From: Blepharisma stoltei
Lineage: Eukaryota; Ciliophora; Heterotrichea; Heterotrichida; Blepharismidae
Length of the DNA stretch: 64,000 nucleotides
Direction of reading: 5' to 3'
Assembly: GCA_914767885.1 (NCBI GenBank)
Contig: CAJZBQ010000024.1
Span: 1-64,000 of the forward strand
Each line of letters opens with the position of its first letter. Position 1 is the first letter of the stretch. Shown here in pieces: positions 59,635 through 64,000 of this stretch. Under the pieces are notes generated by a model that saw only the letters and a program-made list of their open reading frames with translations, did no database searches and was not told the origin of the DNA. The translations under genes and the position numbers were made by a program.

Positions 59635-59907
59635 ATGGAATCAATTAGCACAATATTAAGAGACGAAAAACTCTTCGACAGCATCACAAGAGAAATGTTC
59701 AGCGCAATTGACCTCGACCACAGTGGAAATATCGAAAAAACTGAGCTAAAAAAAGCAATGACAGTAATTGCAAGAGAAATTGGCATGTATCCGCTTTCTG
59801 ACCAACAGCTTGACGGAGCTCTAGCAGTTTTAGACGAAGACGGAAATGGAGAGCTGAGCCACAGCGAATTCAAGATCCTCGTCAGGGCTTTATTTGAAAC
59901 TCTTTAA
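59635..59907 (+). CDS. Small two-EF-hand calcium-binding protein (90 aa)
   Basis: ATG 59635 (MESISTILRDEKLFDSIT) to TAA 59905-59907. Two canonical loops: DLDHSGNIEKTE (about 26-37) and DEDGNGELSHSE (about 67-78), each with Asp/Asn/Ser at 1, 3, 5 and Glu at 12, with flanking helices. A complete single EF-hand pair, as in ciliate calcium-sensor proteins; partner unknown. It lies 98 bp upstream of the ion-channel gene on the same strand. Confidence 0.92.
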   Translation: MESISTILRDEKLFDSITREMFSAIDLDHSGNIEKTELKKAMTVIAREIGMYPLSDQQLDGALAVLDEDGNGELSHSEFKILVRALFETL

Positions 59908-60005
59908 CTCCTTAATAAAAAACCAAACTATTATGATAATTAATTTCCGCATAGTATTCCATGAAGGAGTTATTCAAATATGTTTTAAACACTTATAAAT
60001 AAAAA

Positions 60006-63000
60006 ATGCTGACAAAGGCAAGAAGCCACAACGAATCAATCCTATCAAGCGGTTACGAAGAAGTGTCCCGAGTCGAAGACGACGACGCCAGTATCTCAAT
60101 GTCCTTTGCTTCTTTAAGAAATCCTCAGTCACGGCTAATTTCCAAAGTAACTCTCCCAGAGTTTATGTTCCATAAATCAGGCCTTATGAGGGTGAAATGG
60201 GACATTTTGATTATTCTTTTCGTCCTTTACAACACTTTTACAATCCCTTACCTTTTGGCGTTCGATATAGATGAAATGCGAAACCCTTCTATCAAGGCAA
60301 CTGGACTCATTAATATGATTGTCCTTTCAGCTGATATTATTATGAACTTCAGGACGACTTATTTTGACTCTGCCTCAGGGGATGAAGTTATTGACCCTGT
60401 AAAAATCGCAATTAATTATACAAAAACCAAGCTTTTGCTTGATATCTTGGCAGCATTGCCTTCAGAATATTTTTACACGATTCCTGCTTTTACGTTATTT
60501 AGGCTGACAAAGCTTGACAGAATCCTTAAGGTGACCAATGACTTGATGTTTATGAAGATGACAGAGTGGATTAAGCTCTTCATAAGGTTTTGTACAATTT
60601 TACTATGGCTCAGCATATATCTTCACCTTTTGGCTTGCTTTTGGTTCTACCTAGTTGACCAAGAGGACTCAAGCCATTCTTGGGTTCCCCCTTGTCTTTC
60701 ATTAGACTCCAATCTTAAGCTCATATACGAATCTCCTCTGTATTTTCAATATTCCCAAGCACTATATGCTATGGTTTTTGCCTACTCAGGGATCGAATTT
60801 TGGCCAAGAACTACGGTCCAATATGCTATTGGCGGGATTTTAGTCTTGATAGGCTCTATTATCACTGCAGTAGTATTTGGGCAAATTTCTGTAATAATGA
60901 CAAGCTTGACAAGAGAGTCCCAAAAGTTAAGCGACCTTCATGACGTTGTAAACACCGCTATGAGAAATATGGAGCTTTCTGACGATCTGCAAATGAAAAT
61001 TACTGACTATTTGACGTCGTCTTTTAAAATTTTAGACAGACAGGCAAGCTATGAAAATTTTTCAAAACTGATCCCACCCAGCAAAAAGCAGAAAATCAGT
61101 GCATGTCTATTTGAAGAAGTTTTTCTAAGCAGCGAGTTTTTTGAAGGAAACTCTCAGCTTGTGAAATTTGCCTTGCAAAAGTTGGATAGCCAGTTTTTCC
61201 AGCCTGAGTACCCTGTAATTAATCAATTTGAAACAGAGGAAAATATTTATTTTGTAGGTATGGGGTCTTGTGAACATACATAAAATGACTGGCTAGGAGA
61301 ATGCCCTTATGTATATTAAAGTTTTTGGCGCAAAGAGCTGCCCAAAGATTGGCTTAGCCTCGAAGCGAGAGGCCCAATGCTATTTCCGCTGATTAGTGAC
61401 TGCCTTGAACGCTGGCTTTTTTCATCTTTGTTGCCAGCAATGCCAGACCCAAAAAGGGTGTCCGATAGAGGTAGGGCGACTTACCTGTATAAGCTGCTTT
61501 TGTGGCCTGTCTCGAATTTGCACAAGCACATTAAGTTTTTTTTTCTGAGATAATCCGTAGAAAAAGGCCGAAGATCTCAAGGCTAGTTTCTCAAGTCTGA
61601 AAGGGTCCCTTAATGAGACGATCTGGCCTAAGTTAGGCAAATTTGGCATTGAGGTTGGAAATGGAGGTTTCCAGCAAAATCTGACTTTGACCGATCAAGA
61701 AGAAAAATGCCTCTGCCGAGATACCGGGGTTTCAGCCTGGGCTCAAGCTGCCTTAAGGGATCCTACCCCGCAGGCATTCGCCTGCGGAATTCATAGAGCT
61801 TGAGGAAGTGGGGAAAAATACCCATTGTGATCTAATCTAATGGGATCTTGTGAAGTTGAGGTCCTTGACGAATACAAAAACTCCCACTCAGTAAGGATAC
61901 TAGAGCCAGGGAGCTTTTTCGGAGAGGTCTCAGCACTTTATAAAACCCCGCGAACAGCTAGCGTCAAAACCTGTACTTATTCAACCCTCGCTGTAATTAC
62001 AAAGCCAATTCTTAATGAGCTTCTAAAAAAATTCCCTGAGGTAAAGCAGACATTTTTGAACTCCGTTTCCACCTATAAAGACAATTATAAATCTTTCCTA
62101 AAAAGAACCTTACTCCTCCCCTCTCTGTGAGTGAATAAAAAATTTTGTACGCTTCTAGAACTAGTGTTTTTTTTAAAAATTTTATAAATAAATTTTTAGT
62201 AAAATTTTCCAATTAGAAAGCAAAAATTAATTTAATTGTAAAATTTTTTGTTTTAAAATGCAAGCCTTCAAAAATTAAAACAACTATTTATATCAAAATA
62301 TTTTATATTTATTCGCTTACAGAGGGCCGAAAATATGGATTTTTCCAATCTTTGCTAACAAAGGGGAATTAGCAAGAGTCCCATATTTTGAAAATATTTC
62401 TCCAAGAGCCGCTGACCATTTAATTTACTCTCTTGATATTGAAAATTATGCTCCCAATTCTTACCTATTCCAGCAAAACCAAACTATAGATAAAGCATTT
62501 TTAATATTAGAAGGAAAAGTCCAAATAATTTTTGTGGTTTTTGATGTAACTTTGACAATGACTTTAAAAAATAAAGAAAGGCATTCGTCTGTTATTGGGG
62601 GTGAGCATTTAGGTTTGAGCACTAGAAGTAAGCGAGGAAGTGCTACATATGGAAATACTAAAGGTGTTAAGCTGGTTATTGATGAATTAGGTATGGGAAG
62701 TGTCTTATGCTCAAGGCAGCTATTAATGCAGTACCCAGCAACTGTCTATGCATTAAAATGGCGGCAGTGCCAACCTGTACTCTTGGTGCAATTCCAGATC
62801 TTATGGCGACAGCGAACTGGGATGTACTCAAAGTCAAGAATTCAAGTGAAGCCTGATGAGGTTTTGGCTGCTTTTCTGTGGTTAAAATGGAGGTATCCAG
62901 CAATGTCCTTTGGATCCAAGGATCCATGGGCATTCCTCGACCGAGAAATTTTTGGGTACCAGCCTAGGCCACAAGGGAGTAGTCTTTTCCCTGTACTATT

Positions 63001-63886
63001 GAAGGAAGACACTTCAAAACCCGATACCAAGAAGCTGATCCACGGAACATGGCCACAGAAATACATGCACATAAGACTAAAACCGCAAGATAAGAAGGAG
63101 AACATAACATTTAGGAAGTGGCATCCGTTTTCGGGGGAAAGACCCTCTGAGCTGGAGTTAAAAAGTGGTAGAACCTCAGAATTGGAGTTTTTTGGTGACT
63201 GTATAATCAATATTGCTTATGCCTGACTTTATTTAACCTAACCTAACCTGGCAACTGTCTCATGCAGAGTTATAGAGCCAACCCGAGTCATGGTATTCAC
63301 CAACCAAGACCTTGACGCTTTACTCGTCGACTTCCCCAAGCTGAAGAAAAAAATCGAAGCCCAAAAGCTTGAAATGCAAGTCTGGGACAATTTCCGACAA
63401 GAATACCTCAGAAAGCAAATCCCTCTGGACTACTCCAAATGCTTCAAATACGATAAAAACGCAAACAGAAAAGCCTGGAAATCCAAAATCAAGGTAAAAA
63501 ACGAAGTAATTAAGCTGATTACTAATAAGAGAAACAGAAAAAATACCAAAATTACCAGCGTAAAAGCAATGGTAGAAAAAATAAGAGCCATAGTAACAGC
63601 TGAAGAAAAAGGCCACACGGTTATCGCAATGAAAATTTCTAAAGGAGAAATCCCGCCTGAAGCTCTAGAAGTGGTCGACATTTTGGACGCTGAAAGAATT
63701 ACCAACCCAGTCTTAACCCAATTTGCTATAAAAACCAAAGAATTGTCCAAAGTGGTGGATTCCCTGTCTCATCAAATGAGCTCGCTAAATGACAAACTGG
63801 GAAGCATTGACAATATATGTGACCACATTGGAGAAAGAATAAATAGACTGCAAGAGACTACAAAAGCGTTGGAAATGGCTACATAA
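60006..63886 (+). CDS. Voltage-type cation channel with two cyclic-nucleotide-binding domains (842 aa, three insertions)
   Basis: ATG 60006 (MLTKARSHNESILSSGYE). Removing 61260-61839, 62110-62368 and 62738-63250 yields 843 codons to TAA 63884-63886. Six helices: S1 about 65-86, S2 100-116, S3 141-158, S4 160-178 (RLTKLDRILKV, few Arg), S5 191-217, pore about 250-270, S6 272-298. The pore reads YSGIEFWPRTT, not the K+-selective GYGD. A C-linker is followed by two cNBDs: LEPGSFFGEVSALYKTPRTA (canonical phosphate-binding cassette) and a second, IGGEHLG...DELGMGSVL, which lacks the Arg. EAG/HCN-like family; expected in the plasma or ciliary membrane. The tail is Lys-rich coiled coil (SLSHQMSSLNDKLGSIDN). 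Confidence 0.88.
61260..61854. mobile_element. Retro-like insertion within the first cNBD of the channel gene
   Basis: 565 bp between ATGGGGTCTTGTGAA (61260-61274) and ATGGGATCTTGTGAA (61840-61854), a 15-bp repeat with one mismatch. GC-richer, no terminal inverted repeats; begins CATACATAAAATGACTGGCT and ends TGTGATCTAATCTA. Joining restores YFVGMGSCEVEVLDEY. Confidence 0.85.
62110..62371 (-). mobile_element. Family A IES in the channel gene
   Basis: TTA at 62110-62112 and 62369-62371; left end CTCCTCCCCTCTCTGTGAGT, right end ACAGAGGGCC...AAAGGGGAA. Excision of 259 bp joins FLKRTL to ARVPYFENIS between the two cNBDs. Confidence 0.88.
62738..63265. mobile_element. Retro-like insertion in the second cNBD
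   Basis: About 499 bp between GCAACTGTCTATGC (62738-62751) and GCAACTGTCTCATGC (63251-63265). It begins ATTAAAATGGCGGCAGTGCC and ends with a short tandem (AACCTAACCTAACCTG). Retaining the second copy gives YPATVSCRVIEPTRVMVFTN in frame; the first copy lacks one base. The open frame across the insert (62534-63226) is spurious after about 62750. Confidence 0.85.
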
Positions 63887-64000
63887 TTAATTATTATTTG
63901 TATCCTTTATTGATAATATTTGCTTTAAGGCTTCATTTTTGGGGATTTTATGGTTGATTGCAGTGATAGTTTCAAAAACTTTAAGCAGTCCTGATATAAG
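63887..64000. other. Trailing intergenic sequence
   Basis: Only 114 bp after the channel stop codon; nothing recognisable. Confidence 0.5.

Noticed and set aside
62752-63226. Continuation of the channel frame through the insert as a 160-residue domain
   Set aside because: The protein after 62750 loses cNBD character, while the direct repeats and the in-frame cNBD continuation at 63251 show an insertion.

Overview
The window is best read as one end of a germline (micronuclear) chromosome of a heterotrich ciliate, most likely Blepharisma. Four observations support this. Positions 1-1711 are uninterrupted 8-nt telomere repeats (CCCTAACA type). In-frame TGA must be read as Trp in many genes, often at conserved Trp sites of WD, kelch and DEAH-helicase proteins, while TAA and TAG remain stops. 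Introns are only 15-16 nt. Many genes are cut by AT-rich, inverted-repeat-ended insertions whose exact removal restores one continuous reading frame, as expected of internal eliminated sequences (IESs). Stentor shares the telomere and tiny introns but uses the standard code. The organism call is inference; the code, introns and interruptions are read directly.

Layout. 1-1711 telomere. 1.8-2.7 kb: degenerate TPR gene (-). 4.7-9.3 kb: two tandem kelch-type genes, the second a partial copy that runs into a TPR domain. 9.4-10.95 kb: decayed plasma-membrane Ca2+-ATPase. 12.1-13.0 kb: frame-broken UBA/acidic-repeat gene. 14.8-17.3 kb: a TPR array fused in frame to a histone H2B fold, split by a 778-bp eliminated element. 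18.1-22.1 kb: two WD-repeat genes (-), one with pentapeptide repeats. 23.8-32.4 kb: small membrane protein, N-myristoylated-type protein, Cache-HAMP receptor, a long coiled-coil gene with three insertions, and a proline-rich gene. 33-38 kb: WDR82-like relic, unknown gene, proteasome ATPase Rpt4, 2-phosphoglycerate-kinase-like gene. 38-45 kb: signal-peptide coiled-coil protein, DHHC palmitoyltransferase, DUF3050 protein. 46.5-56.4 kb: Rab GTPase, DHX37-type helicase, FtsX-type permease, phosphatidylinositol synthase, coiled-coil protein, C2HC zinc-finger protein. 56.6-63.9 kb: two unknown genes, EF-hand protein, and a cation channel with two cyclic-nucleotide-binding domains.

Mobile and eliminated DNA. 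Family A (ends CTCCC + TCCGTGAGTGAACAAA) has about 15 copies; families B (TCCTTGATCGAACGA) and C (TTTAAATTTGAACAAAA) have two and one. All three share one asymmetric plan: a hairpin of the end motif at one end, two direct copies at the other, flanked by a 3-bp TNA repeat (TTA, TAA, TGA or TCA). Family D is palindromic, built from nested hairpins with tRNA B-box-like arms. A separate class is 350-565 bp, GC-richer, and bounded by 9-15-bp direct repeats, resembling short retroposed sequences; several lie inside exons.

In outline, the first 20 kb are repeat-protein genes and decaying copies, typical of subtelomeres. From about 24 kb on the genes are compact conserved genes (gaps of 18-26 bp in four places) which become contiguous only once the insertions are removed.
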